A stretch of 64,000 nt of DNA, from contig CP136067.1 in the NCBI GenBank assembly GCA_032622095.1, forward strand, positions 178,966,556 through 179,030,555, written 5' to 3'. The stretch is from Siphonodentalium dalli (taxonomy: Eukaryota; Mollusca; Scaphopoda; Gadilida; Siphonodentaliidae). Both the position numbers and the translations under genes were made by a program. The notes beneath the pieces were generated by a model that saw only the letters and a list, made by a program, of their open reading frames with translations, had not been told where the DNA came from and searched no databases. Below, piece by piece: positions 47,640-58,804 of this stretch (position 1 is its first letter; each line of letters opens with the position of its first letter).

Positions 47640-47840
47640 TATAGAGAGAGAACGATCACAATTAAAAACTTATAATTGAGAACGCTCTTTAATATCTACC
47701 GTTTGGGCGACGGAAGCACGGACGCTCTTTATAACAGGCTATCATTGGAATGTTTGCTAGGCTGACAACAATTCAAATCATGTTAAACGGACGCAATAAA
47801 GACATTTAATAACAATTATATAGCGCTTAACCAATTGTAC
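47640..47840. repeat. dispersed repeat with GAGCGTTCT boxes, copy 1
   Basis: Contains GAGAACGCTCTTTAATA, GGGCGACGGAAGCACG and GCTCTTTATAACAGGC. It is the reverse complement of 58370-58560 over about 110 bp. Similar AATAAAGAGCGTTTGTT words occur at the inner ends of the foldback arms (about 38310 and 39270). Confidence 0.7.
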
Positions 47841-48210
47841 TTAAAGGTACTCAATCCGATTCGATTAATTGCCCAACAAAAATGCTAACCACAGCCAACT
47901 ACAGTATAAAATTGCCCAAACCCTGTTATTTATCAACGTTTTGCTCAACAAAATTTTGCCTGTTGTCAAATATCTGACACGAAAAAGCCACTGGATTCTA
48001 GAGTTATCGATCTCCATCCGCTATCTGGTCAGATAAGTTCTTCTCGTCGAACAGTTTACTGGGCCACTCAAAATTAAAATAATAAATTTCAAACATCGAT
48101 ATCTGATCACTCCTAGCTTTGATGGGTGGGATTCTCGACTCGAATCAAATATTGTTTACCCCCGAAGCCAAGGAAACAGTAATTTGCGAGCGTTAATTCG
48201 GATTGAGTAA
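47841..48210. mobile_element. MITE family D, copy 2 (right end damaged)
   Basis: Left edge TTAAAGGTACTCAATCCGA. The interior keeps TAGAGTTATC, ATCGATATCTGATCACTC and CTCGACTCGAATCAAATA. The right terminus stops at TTCGGATTGAGTA without the final TTAA. Confidence 0.75.
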
Positions 48211-48500
48211 TAACAATCTCGTATCCCCCTTGTAAAATTTATATTACCCAGCTAAAAATGTCGTCGCTATAGAAAAGACAGGTTTTACAAGGGTAATAAC
48301 AATCTCGTATCCCCTTGTAAAATTTATATTACCCAGCTAAAAATGTCGTCGCTATAGAAAAGACAGGTTTCATAAGGGTAATAACAATCTCGTATCCCCC
48401 TTGTAAAACTGATATTACACTGCCAAAATATATCGTCACTATATGGAGAATACACGTTTTACAATGGAATAACAATCTCGTATACCCTTGAAAAACGGAT
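48211..48500 (+). repeat. ~86-bp tandem repeat, 3-4 copies
   Basis: TAACAATCTCGTATCCCC begins at 48211, 48297, 48382 and 48470 (periods 86, 85 and 88). The first three copies are nearly identical, the fourth diverged. It lies in the intron between the lectin exons. Confidence 0.88.
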
Positions 48501-48639
48501 ATTACTCTTCTGTTTCATCTGAACTACTGCTTCGATGGAAGGGGAATAACTCTATATCTTAGTTTGAACTTTGTTGCATTCTGTGAGCGAGGCAGAGGAA
48601 ATGTTTCTATGGTTTCAGCTATTTTCTATTACTCTATGG

Positions 48640-48770
48640 GAACCTTCCAAATGGTGATGAATTATAGTATTGTAATCATATTTTATGTCATATATTGTTA
48701 TTAAAACCGTATATCAAGGAACTACAAAAAAGATAATCGGTGACTCGAAAATTAAATGGGCCGACAATTA
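48640..48770 (+). repeat. dispersed repeat (partner at 52190-52320)
   Basis: CTTCCAAATGGTGATGAATT, ATTGTTATTAAAACCGTATA and TCAAGGAACTACAAAAAA recur in the same orientation at 52190-52320. Confidence 0.75.
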
Positions 48771-48907
48771 GTCAATGGGTATAGAAGCTATTTCAAGATA
48801 TAGAAAACGTACATATGTCGGTTAGGTGGTGTCAAACCAGATAGGGTATCTTTAGTTTTGGCGAAACGATTCTAATCTGGCGCATGCGCAAAGAGAATGA
48901 AACTAAC

Positions 48908-49084
48908 TTTCGTCCCAAGTCAGCCAGTTTTTAACGGCGGTGCGCTCGTCCGCTGCCTCGACAACCAACAAGTGGCCACCCTCTTCGTGACACGACGCGT
49001 TCGCCGCGGAGAAGTTCATGGAAACCCCGACTCCCTTGACACACAATCCACTGAAGTAGCTGAAGTCACCCTTCAATGAGCAAA
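48908..49084 (-). CDS. C-type lectin domain, first exon
   Basis: A strong polypyrimidine tract and acceptor (TTTCTGTTTTTTCCAG) precede 177 bp that end at donor GTTAGT. Residues include CSLKGDFSYFSGLCV, NFSAANASC and EEGGHLLVVEAADE, the usual first half of a C-type lectin fold (Y-F-xx-xC, A-xx-C, GG-L). Both ends are in phase 1. The downstream partner is 46301-46503; the upstream partner is probably 52807-53034. A ~580-bp inverted-repeat element begins about 28 bp upstream of the acceptor. Confidence 0.8.
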
Positions 49085-49111
49085 CTGGAAAAAACAGAAA
49101 CAGAAAAATCA

Positions 49112-49690
49112 ACCACAGTTACTGGACATAAAGTCCGAAAAATAAGGGATTAATCGAGTTTATAAATCGGTATCCCAATAAAAAGAGCTAAAGTTATGAA
49201 TCTATTACCAGGTGCCGGGACAAACATATCTCAAATTAACAGAGTTTAAAACATTTTTCACCATTAGTGACGAGTGACTCGTCGCCATCCATGTTTTCAA
49301 TGTTTTCATATACTTGTTCAATCGGAAGTTGGATAGACCGGTGTTCTGCAACAAATAGTATGTCGGAACACATGTACTTTGTTTCAGAACACCGGCTCCC
49401 TTCCCACAATGCTAAGAAACTAAATGGTCACTCGTCGCTAATGGTGCAAAAATGTTAATTTGGCGTCCGGGATGATTGTATCGCTGCAGAGTTGCAGGTG
49501 AGTATGTTATTTATAGGAAACAGGCGACATATGCCCGGTATTTAGTGTTTAGTACTTTTATTTGAGATATATTTGTCTGGGCACCTGGTAATAGATTCAT
49601 AACTTTAGCTCTTTATATTGGGATACCGATTTATAAACTCGATTAAACCCTTATTTTTGGGACTTTATGTCCAGTAACTGTGAATCAACC
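49112..49690. mobile_element. TIR element with ~130-bp inverted ends
   Basis: CACAGTTACTGGACATAAAG, then ATCGAGTTTATAAATCGGTA and TATGAATCTATTACCAGGTG on the left are repeated inverted on the right. The middle carries a second inverted pair (CACCATTAGTGACGAGTGA / TCACTCGTCGCTAATGGTG). Non-coding; it lies immediately upstream of a lectin exon. Confidence 0.85.
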
Positions 49691-49700
49691 AATTGTGATC

Positions 49701-50222
49701 TTAACCCTTTCTTTACTAAACACTCATTGACGACTAGTTACCTTAGGAAATGTTCAGATAATTTTATATGTTCATCTCTCTGTCGTCCGATTACATTTCC
49801 TGTACATACATCCCTTGTGATGAATACTAGACCAGTTCAATGTACACTTTTATGACTGAACATTTTAAGGTGTCGTGATCACCACCCCTTCTATTGTACG
49901 CGGGATTACAGGCGGTATATATGCGTAATACATCGCATAATATAATTGGTATTCACTATTCACCCTCTCTTTTAACATTTCTGTACTAAATACTCATTGA
50001 TGAGTAGTTATCCAATAGGAAATGTTCAGATAATAAGTTCGAACAGATGTTTGTTATTATTATCTGAACATTTCCCTCCACTAATAGGATATAGAACTCC
50101 TTCAGTTTTATTATCGTGTGTGTATTTTCCCTGAACATCACTCGAGATGAATAATAGACCATTCTAATTTATAATTTTATAACTCTAATGAAAAATACAA
50201 AATTTAATAAAGAAAGGGTTAA
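49701..50222. mobile_element. TTAA MITE, family G
   Basis: Edges TTAACCCTTTCTTTACTAAA and AATAAAGAAAGGGTTAA give TTAA duplications and CCCTTTCTTTA termini. The interior contains inverted repeats of AGGAAATGTTCAGATAAT. Non-coding. Confidence 0.85.
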
Positions 50223-50268
50223 CTTTTACTCTTTACTATTTAATAACATATGTCGATCGCATTGTCAC

Positions 50269-50716
50269 TTAACCCTTTCAGTGCCAGGGGCCAATCTCAT
50301 CGGCCCTAATTTACGGCCTGTTTGTTTTTTTTAAGATTTTTTTGGGGTTGAATTTATTTTAGGTATGCTTAAGCATGCTATAGCGAATTTAAAAACAAAC
50401 CCGAAAAAATCCTTAATGGCATGTTATAACTCAAAACTATCACCAAGTATTCATAGTAATAATTTTGATGCCCATGAAAAACGTAAGATTCCCTGGCACT
50501 ATACCTACAAAATAAGTCTGTTAAAGAATATAAGAAAAAATTATTAAAATTGTAAAACATTGTAAAAAATAATAACAAATGATGAAAAATTGTTAGGCCA
50601 ATGCATTCTCTTATATATGCGAGGCGACCTATGGTCGACTCGCATATATAAGAGAATGCATTGGCACAGGGTATATGTGTTGATACAAAAATCGGACTTG
50701 GCACTAAAAGGGTTAA
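50269..50716. mobile_element. TTAA MITE, family B, with one hairpin module
   Basis: Different termini from family A (TTAACCCTTTCAGTGCCA and TTGGCACTAAAAGGGTTAA), yet it contains one copy of the same 67-bp hairpin followed by CACAGGG. The partner hairpin appears deleted. Confidence 0.85.
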
Positions 50717-51184
50717 CACATGGTATTCACGTATAGATGGATAATCCGATTAAGCGCCCCTCAATTGCTATTTATTTGGATTCGGGGGTAAAAATATTTG
50801 ATTCGAGTCGAGGAACCCACCTATCACAGCTCAGAGTTATTAGATATCGATTTTTTTACATCCATTATTTTTCACCATCGAGAATTATTAGTGGCTCTGT
50901 AAACAGTCGACGAGCCGACGGTCTCGGACCAAATTGCGGATGAAGACGGATAACTCTAAAATCAAGATGCTTTCTGTTGATAATAAGGCCAAATTTCGTC
51001 GAACAACATGTTGATAAATAACACGTTTCGGGCAATTTATGCTATTGTTAACAGTGGTTAGCATTATTTTTGGGCAATTAATCGATTCTGATAACTGAAG
51101 CGGCATTTCTAAAAATGTTTTTGTTGTTGTTGTTGTTGGAATCTGATTATATGGGGACCATCGAATCAGATTGGGTACCTTTAA
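50713..51184. mobile_element. MITE family D, copy 3 (reverse)
   Basis: The right end GATTGGGTACCTTTAA and a (GTT)n stretch mark the family D terminus. The left end is diverged (GGATAATCCGATTAAGCG) and begins at or just after the TTAA of the family B element. It lies within the presumed lectin-gene intron. Confidence 0.7.
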
Positions 51185-51318
51185 CTGGTATGCAGAATTC
51201 AGAGGGGGGCTGACACCCTCACATTTACCTGATATGTTATATAGTTCGGAACCCAGACTATACCAAGAACAATACGATAGTACACATGCATAGAACAAAT
51301 ACCAGGGACAAAATATTG

Positions 51319-51721
51319 TTAACCCTTTACCCAACAAACCGGCCAAAAACGGCCAAATAAAGCTGCAACAGCCTAAATTATCTTGGGTCTGTCTCAATAA
51401 AACCATACAAATGTGGATATCATTGGAACCGGCTCATTGACCACATTGTGATGGTTACAGTTATGCCCTGTGCCAATGCATTCTCTTATATATGCGAGTC
51501 GACCATAGGTCGCCTAGCATATATAAGAGAATGCATTGGCCTACTAAAAAAAATCTTTTTTTAACACTTTTTACCATTTTTTCTTACATTCTTTAACAAT
51601 TTTATAATTTTTAATGTGTTAAGCCAATGCATTCTCTTATATATGCGAGGCGACCTATGGTCGACTCGCATATATAAGAGAATGCATTGGCACAGGGCCG
51701 TTCTGATGGGTAAAGGGTTAA
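51319..51721. mobile_element. TTAA MITE, family A, copy 4 (reverse)
   Basis: Both TTAA edges and both hairpins are present. It lies in the presumed intron between the Thr-rich and first lectin exons. Confidence 0.92.
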
Positions 51722-51879
51722 GGTAATGGAATTCCCTGCTATTTTCCATGCAGAGTTATCGAATATGTAGCTGTTCTAGATAATCTGGGTCACCCAGACA
51801 AAGCTGCAAAACAGAGTTCAGTCCCCTCTCTATAGTCGATGTCTGACCGCCGCTGCCGGCATGTGTATTTTCTAAATTA

Positions 51880-52105
51880 AATCTAAAAACATTTATTGAA
51901 GTGTTTTCTCAGTTACAATTCATTCTGGCTTGATCTAGACAATTTTCAAATGAATATGGACAGTTCAGTTTCTCAGAATAATGCAGAATGAATTGTAACC
52001 TACAAAAGTCTCAAATAAATAAATGTGAGCTTTCTTCACATTAAGTGTAGGTGCTGGCAGCGGTAAGTCCTGCGTAGCAGACTAGCAGGGGACTGAACAC
52101 TACAT
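51880..52105 (+). repeat. dispersed repeat, copy 2
   Basis: Direct-orientation partner of 41283-41530, over 85% identical by eye across about 200 bp. Not assigned to a known element class. Confidence 0.8.
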
Positions 52106-52189
52106 AGAGCTTGTCACCCAGACTGGGTCTGTTCTTGTTTGAATCTCACCCGCCAGGGATCACGCATTGGTGGTCTACATTGAGACACA

Positions 52190-52320
52190 GACATTCCAAA
52201 TGGTGATGAATTATAGTATTTTAATCATATTTGATGGCATAGATTGTTATTAAAACCGTATATCAAGGCACTATAAAAAAAATAATCAGTGTCTCAAAAA
52301 TTAAATGTGCCTTTAACGGA
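52190..52320 (+). repeat. dispersed repeat (partner at 48640-48770)
   Basis: See 48640-48770. Diverged by several bases; class unknown. Confidence 0.75.
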
Positions 52321-52800
52321 TACTCGGGATTCACATGCCCAATCTAACCGATATTCAGGATTAAAAAAAAGAGCAGGTACGTAGGTTTTATAGCACAAAA
52401 TTACACACTTTTGGTTATGTTCCATCTCAAATGACATATTCTGATGTAATTCAATCGAATACGTTCCCCTCATGTGTTTAAGTTATGGGTAATACTTCAG
52501 CAAATGTGTGAAAACTATGATATCACAGTGAAATTACTAAGTCTTTTATTCAATATTGTCTTTATTGGTACGCATGATTAATCGCCCCACTCTGTTAACT
52601 GGTATACAGGATTCATGCGGTAGGGTGACATCCTCACAGTTTGCGAACACTTAACTCGGATTCGAATAATAAGTCAGTTTACAACCATGTTACTGAAACT
52701 CCACATTAAACTGTCTTGCGTCAGCGGACTATAGTATATGGCATGTTTTTCGCCAGGTTTTTTTGGGTGAACTTAGATGGCTAACGCCGGGGCTGATGTG
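52321..52800. other. no recognisable feature
   Basis: Presumed intronic sequence just downstream of the Thr-rich exon. I see no repeat partner or coding sequence within the window. Confidence 0.5.
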
Positions 52801-52806
52801 ACTAAC

Positions 52807-53034
52807 CTGTTGCTAAATCTGTTGCCACAGTAGTCGTTGCGGCATCAATTGTCGTCGTGGTAACAGTCGACGAAACTGTTGTTGATGTCCTCGTTGTTGG
52901 TGTTGTTGTTGTTGTTGTTGTTGCTGTTGTCGTCGTCGTCGCCGCCAAGGAAACAGTCGACACATCAGCCGTTGTGGCAGTATTTACTGTTGTTGCTGTC
53001 GTGACAGGTGAAGTGCTACTATTTGTTGCTGACA
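52807..53034 (-). CDS. Thr-rich (mucin-like) exon of the lectin gene
   Basis: The acceptor AAATTACTTTTATCAG and donor GTTAGT bound 228 bp, open and in phase 1 at both ends. It encodes about 75 residues dominated by Thr, Ala, Ser and Val (ATTTTTATTTTTTTPTTRTS), a typical O-glycosylated linker. It joins the first lectin exon without breaking frame. The underlying DNA is a (GTT)n-type microsatellite on the plus strand, so some repeats may be length-variable, and chance openness cannot be excluded. Confidence 0.58.
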
Positions 53035-53308
53035 CTGATAAAAGTAATTTGAAGAAGCTTCATATATCCAAATCACACCAGGTGGTGATTGCCACGCCCC
53101 GGGGATCAAAATAGGTCAAACTTATATGCGGACTATATTCTATGGTACGTCCTACGGGGCACTATATTTCTAGATCATGCCATGCATCTCTACTTTAGTT
53201 ACGCCCGTAAAGTAGATATTCATGCACGATATATATATATCGATAATGTAGGCCACTTCTACTGAATCATTAGACTATAATATAGGCAAATCTAGTACTA
53301 TCGACCTT

Positions 53309-53708
53309 TTAACCCTTTACCCAACAGAACGGCCCTGTGCCAATGCATTCTCTTATATATGCGAGTCGACCATAGGTCGCCTCGCATATATAAGAGAATG
53401 CATTGGCTTAACACATTAAAAATTATAAAATTGTTAAAGAATGTAAGAAAAAATGGTAAAAAGTGTTTAAAAAAGATTTTGTTTAGGCCAATGCATTCTC
53501 TTATATATGCGAGGCGACCTATGGTCGACTCGCATATATAAGAGAATGCATTGGCACAGGGCATAACTGTAACTATCACAATGTGGTCTTGGAGCCGGTT
53601 CCAATGATATCCATATTTGTATGGTTCTATTGAGACAGACCGAAGATATTTTAGGCTGTTGAAGCTTTATTTGGCTGGTTTTGGCCGGTTTGTTGGGTAA
53701 AGGGTTAA
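53309..53708. mobile_element. TTAA MITE, family A, copy 5
   Basis: A 400-bp copy with intact termini and both hairpins perfect apart from the standing T/C mismatch. Very close to copy 2 in the region after the hairpins. Confidence 0.92.
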
Positions 53709-53904
53709 AAACGTATATTCCAACACCAATATTAACAAGAATGACATATATTGGATATGATATTTCTGGAGGCAGTGGTAATTTATGGCCGTATAGTTGA
53801 GGGAATGGCCGAACGATGACCCAATATAATTCGAATTCGGGGGTGCTTACAGACCGACCCCCCCCCCCCCCCAGAAATGCACTGTAATCACATAGTGAGT
53901 AATC

Positions 53905-54025
53905 AATTGGTTTCGATGATTCCGGGCCTGGTAAAACTCGAGTGAACGGAGCGAAATGAGGGTTTTACCAATATGACCGGCTCCCCGAGTGAATTATTCA
54001 CGTAATCATCGAAACCAATTAATTA
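53905..54025. repeat. inverted repeat, ~115 bp
   Basis: ATTGGTTTCGATGATT on the left and AATCATCGAAACCAAT on the right flank a GC-rich centre with GGTAAAACTCGAGTGAACGG and GGGTTTTACC. It resembles a small hairpin MITE. A poly-C run lies just to its left at about 53857-53872. Confidence 0.75.
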
Positions 54026-54640
54026 TAAATTATAAAGATATTACGTGACCGATATAGTCCCCGATCAGCTGATCGCGTGCGCTCACCGGGCACGTAATTC
54101 ACAGGTGTGTGACATTGTCATTTTTAATTCACCGAGAAATCCTTATGAATCAATAAGTGTGTAATAAAATGTTTATCTCTAATAAATGTGCAAACGATAG
54201 CACGGTGCTATGTCTGCACGTATTGACCTTTTAACTGTTCGATATATATAATCTGGGATTCTGGGTGTATCAAGATATGGTTCGGACGAACCCACCATAA
54301 AAACCAGACTTTATGCATACCAGTCCGGATTCGTCATCTCTGGTTTAAACCTGATATATGGAAAAACCTATACCTTTAAAACGACATTTGACAGCTAAAT
54401 CCGTGGTTAAAACCCGAGAAAGCAGGTCTAAGTGAAACATTCGTCATCCCTGGTTTAAACCTGGTCCAGCCAGACCAATGGTTTAGCAGTAGTGCATGTC
54501 TGTACCGCCGCGTTTTATCGATTGCGAAAAATCGATAAATACGACAACGATCATATTTTGATTGGAAATGTAAGAAACGCTCACACATATACATTTTTGT
54601 TGTCAATTGAGATAATGTTTTGCGTTTTATAATCATAAAC
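54026..54640. other. no recognisable gene
   Basis: Presumed intron sequence. Two diverged copies of TTCGTCATCTCTGGTTTAAA (about 54328, and inverted-context wording near 54440) suggest an old short repeat, but nothing more can be supported. Confidence 0.4.
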
Positions 54641-54649
54641 CGGCAACTA

Positions 54650-55838
54650 AACCATATAATTCGAGTTGATTCGACATTCCAGCTAAACCATATAATTCGA
54701 GTTGATTCGACATTCCAGCTAAACCATATAATTCGAGTTGATTCGACATTCCAGCTAAACCATATAATTCAAGTTGATTCGACATTCCAGCTAAACCATA
54801 TAATTCGAGTTGATTCGACATTCCAGCTAAACCATATAATTCGAGTTGATTCGACATTCCAGTTGAACCATATAATTCGAGTTGATTCAACATTCCAGTT
54901 GAACCATATAATTCGAGTTGATTCGACATTCCAGCTAAACCATATAATTCAAGTTGATTCGACATTCCAGCTAAACCATATAATTCGAGTTGATTCGACA
55001 TTCCAGTTGAACCATATAATTCGAGTTGATTCGACATTCCAGCTAAACCATATAATTCGAGTTGATTCGACATTCCAGTTGAACCATATAATTCGAGTTG
55101 ATTCGACATTCCAGCTAAACCATATAATTCAAGTTGATTCGACATTCCAGCTAAACCATATAATTCGAGTTGATTCGACATTCCAGCTAAACCATATAAT
55201 TCGAGTTGATTCGACATTCCAGTTGAACCATATAATTCGAGTTGATTCGACATTCCAGTTGAACCATATAATTCGAGTTGATTCGACATTCCAGCTAAAC
55301 CATATAATTCGAGTTGATTCGACATTCCAGTTGAACCATATAATTCGAGTTGATTCGACATTCCAGCTAAACCATATAATTCGAGTTGATTCGACATTCC
55401 AGCTAAACATATAATTCGAGTTGATTCGACATTCCAGTTGAACCATATAATTCGAGTTGATTCGACATTCCAGTTGAACCATATAATTCGAGTTGATTCG
55501 ACATTCCAGCTAAACCATATAATTCGAGTTGATTCGACATTCCAGTTGAACCATATAATTCGAGTTGATTCGACATTCCAGCTAAACATATAATTCGAGT
55601 TGATTCGACATTCCAGCTAAACCATATAATTCGAGTTGATTCGACATTCCAGCTAAACCATATAATTCGAGTTGATTCGACATTCCAGCTAAACATATAA
55701 TTCGAGTTGATTCGACATTCCAGCTAAACATATAATTCGAGTTGATTCGACATTCCAGCTAAACATATAATTCGAGTTGATTCGACATTCCAGCTAAACA
55801 TATAATTCGAGTTGATTCGACATTCCAGTTAAACCAGG
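54650..55838. repeat. 36-bp satellite, about 33 copies
   Basis: The unit is ACCATATAATTCGAGTTG plus ATTCGACATTCCAGCTAA. Two main variants (CAGCTAAACC and CAGTTGAACC) alternate irregularly. Several units near the right end are 35 bp (CTAAACATATAA, one C lost). Because 36 is a multiple of three, long frames stay open on both strands with a 12-residue period; these are not genes. Confidence 0.95.
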
Positions 55839-56189
55839 TTATGGAGGCTATACCTGAGATTATAATAAATAAATAACAGTTTTGTTTAGCGTAAAATCCA
55901 CCGAAGTGCTCAAAAACGCTTGACATGTTAAACATAAAATACATAATAAAAGGTCAGCCGACCAGAGTGTTAAAGAAATTTAAAACAAAATTTGAAATGT
56001 TCTAAGTCGAAAGGGTTAATAATTCCGTAAAGAAATAATTTTTCCGTCATCTATATACATGCTGCACATCTCCAATATGTGGGTAACAATACTCTGAAGT
56101 TTCAAATATCTACGATCAAAACTGTAGGAGGAGTTGATTACATCATGAAGGTACCCTCATACAGACAATTATAAAAAAACGTTTTTCAA
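55839..56189. other. no recognisable feature
   Basis: Short AT-rich stretch after the satellite. An isolated AAAGGGTTAA near 55990 could be one surviving MITE end. Confidence 0.4.
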
Positions 56190-56910
56190 AGTTGAAAGGC
56201 CCATAACTCTTGGAAAAATTATTGGATCAAAGTCAAATTCGAACTTGACCTGTATTTTGATATGAACTACCCACAAAAAAACAGAATTTCCAATTAAACA
56301 ATCCAAACTTGAGTTATCATACAAAACCAAAGAAAAAACAAGAAAAATTGAATTTTCTAAGTCGAAAAGCCCATAACTCTTAGAAAAATGATCGGATCAA
56401 ACTCAAATTCGAAGTTGACCTGTAATTTGATATCAACGACTCACAAAAAAAACGGAATTTTTAATTGAACAGTCCAAACTTGAATTATCATCCGGAAACC
56501 AAAGAAAAAGGAAGAAAATTTAATTTTCTAAGTCCATAACTCTAGGAAAAATCAAACGCATCAAACTCAAATTCGAACTCAAACTGTATCTTGACATGAC
56601 TGATCCACATGAAAACGGTATTTGCAATTAAAGGATCCAAACTTGAGATATCATCCGGAAACCGAAAAAGTGAGAAATGTTCTAAGTAACAAAAAAAGTT
56701 GAAAAAAGGGACATAACTTCATAAAAGAACATCGGATCAAACCCAGAATTGCAGAGCACCTGTGTTCTTGATTGAGACACCTACATACCAAGTTTCAATA
56801 AAATCGGATGATCATTACTGGAGTTATAACTCCGGACGGACGCACGCACGCACGGGCGGACGGACGCGGCTGATTACAATAATCCTCCGAAAATTTCGGG
56901 GGACAATTAT
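56190..56910. repeat. 'GCCCATAACTCT' interspersed repeat units with ACGG-rich tail
   Basis: Four diverged units of about 160 bp share GGCCCATAACTCTTGGAAAA, ATCGGATCAAACTCAAATTC, GAACTTGACCTGTATTTTGA and AAACTTGAGTTATCAT. The last ends in GGACGGACGCACGCACGCAC, then ATAATCCTCCGAAAATTTCG. Same class as 4921-6150. The following 56910-57570 has no recognisable feature. Confidence 0.75.
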
Positions 56911-57571
56911 GGACATCAACAAAAATGTAGAACTCTAAGTGAGACGTTACTAAGAAATACAAAAGCGCATAAAATTACAAATCGAAAAAATTCTTAAAAA
57001 GTTGCTGGTAAATTGGGGGTGATAACATGCTAAAAAATGCTAACAGCGAAAAAAGGGGGTAAAATATCATGAAAAGGGGGGTAAAATGGGGAAAGATCGG
57101 GAACGAGTAAAATTGAATCGAAAAATATTGATGAGACTGAGGTGCTTAATTAGTGATCCAAATAGTATAAAAGATAGAATATTATCAACAGGGAGTATTT
57201 GCATTAGTATTATTGTTGGACAGCGGTTAATAATCAGTTCAATGTGTAGAGCTTTAAATTATCTCGACTGACGGCGTGTCTATAAGGCTATAATCACTCC
57301 AAAGTCTACATAGTACTATTAGCCCATCCCATTCTCACCGTTCATGTGTAAACATCTGTGCCCAGCTGATGCAGTAAGCGTTTTTGCGAACAATTCATTG
57401 TTGTTACACACCCCTCTGTGTACTGGAATCTCAGTAGAAAACTGAAAATAAATACATGTATATTATAGTTGTACCAAAAATATATTTATTAAAGATTTCC
57501 CTGTCCGATGTGACAACATGAAACCACAATCGGGATGTTATTTACACCAGAAAATAATTATAAACGACCCT

Positions 57572-58094
57572 AGAGCATGCCATGAATTTCTACTCTGGCT
57601 AACACCCGTATAGATCATATTCCACAAGTACAAAACCTTGGAACTTTTTAAAGTTTTGACAGGGAACCTTATAAAGTCGAAAAAATAACGCGGGGAATAT
57701 GTGTCTTAGTTATTATGTGCTCCTTAATAATGTACTTCACGCTTGGTGAAGGTCCCAACTCGAACATTCACAATTTAAATAAATTTGTGAGCGACTTTGC
57801 TTCGCGTCGCTTACAAATTACGGAATTTATCCTGGTTAATTAATTCACTGTTTATTGCGATATCGGCTCACAAATGCAACGGAATAGCATGCAATTTTGA
57901 ATTGGGACATTCTGTCACATTCACCTACAGTGAAGTACATTATTAATGAACATATAATAACTAAGAAATATATTCCCCGCATTATTTTTTCGATTTATAA
58001 GGTTCCATGTCAAAACTTAAAAAAGTTTCAAGGTTTTGTACTAGTGGAATGTGATATCTACGGACATTAGCCAGAGTAGAGATTCATGGCATTC
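57572..58094. mobile_element. TIR element with ~165-bp inverted ends
   Basis: CATGCCATGAATTTCTACTC, GGCTAACACCCGTA, AGTACAAAACCTTGGAAC and TTATTATGTGCTCCTTAATA are matched inverted on the right. The spacer holds a small hairpin (GTGAGCGACTTTG / GCGTCGCTTAC). Non-coding. Confidence 0.82.
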
Positions 58095-58109
58095 AGACAA
58101 GTGAACCCA

Positions 58110-58365
58110 TTAACCCTTCCATGACTGGAGCTTCTTGTCAGTTTGCGAAAACCCTTTGCCATAATGCATTATCTTATATAAGAGAATACATTGGAGCCTC
58201 GCATATATAAGAGAATACATTGGCAATATTTGCAGTGACCTTGTAAGCCAGTAAATGCTATTATAAATGCGAGGCTCCCTACGGGAGACTCCCATATCTA
58301 ACATAATGCACTGGGACAGGATATTTAATGCCACACCCGTGCAGCTCCCGTCAATAAAGGGTTAA
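58110..58365. mobile_element. TTAA MITE, family C, with degraded hairpin module
   Basis: Termini are TTAACCCTTCCATGACTGG and CCCGTCAATAAAGGGTTAA. The interior has diverged hairpins of the same design (AATGCATTATCTTATATAAG, CTCGCATATATAAGAGAA, GCGAGGCTCCCTACGGGAG). Confidence 0.8.
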
Positions 58366-58369
58366 CGTG

Positions 58370-58560
58370 ATGATTTGATGACCAGATAAGGATTATAATT
58401 TGTGTCAGCCAAGCAACAATTCCAATGCTCGCCACTTATAAAGAGCGTTCGTTTTCCCGTCGCCCAAAAGCGGTATATTATAAAGAGCGTTCTCAATCAT
58501 GAGCTTTTGCGATCGTTTTCGACGCATTACACGTGAATGATTTTCGCGATCTCCGCGAAT
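58370..58560. repeat. dispersed repeat with GAGCGTTCT boxes, copy 2
   Basis: Inverted partner of 47640-47840 (CTTATAAAGAGCGTTCG, CGTCGCCCAAAAGCGG, TATAAAGAGCGTTCTCAATC). Confidence 0.7.
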
Positions 58561-58804
58561 CTCGTGTTATCTCGTGTTATATCGCGGCCGTTATTGTTGT
58601 TATGTTAATTAACTGCGAGAACTACATGTGCTCGGTGTGCTTAGCGACAAGCAGTATGGCGTCGCCCAATGAAGACGACCTGTCAGATTCCCAACGCTGA
58701 TAAATAAATCTTGCTTTCCCTAATACTAAATTTTAAGTATGGTCATAATATATGGTATTATATTTGTTTATAAAAGTTGTTTATAAAAGTTACTGGGTAC
58801 TTAC

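Noticed and set aside
50594-50670. Recurrent short peptide wording (CANAFSYICESTIGRLAYIRECIGL-like) at several sites
   Set aside because: It is the chance translation of the MITE hairpin, repeated wherever the hairpin occurs.
54620-55589. Long open frames on both strands with a 12-residue repeat
   Set aside because: They are the translation of a 36-bp satellite whose period is a multiple of three; no start context, splice sites or homology.
54650-55838. CRISPR-like array
   Set aside because: The repeats are directly contiguous with no variable spacers, and the context is eukaryotic.
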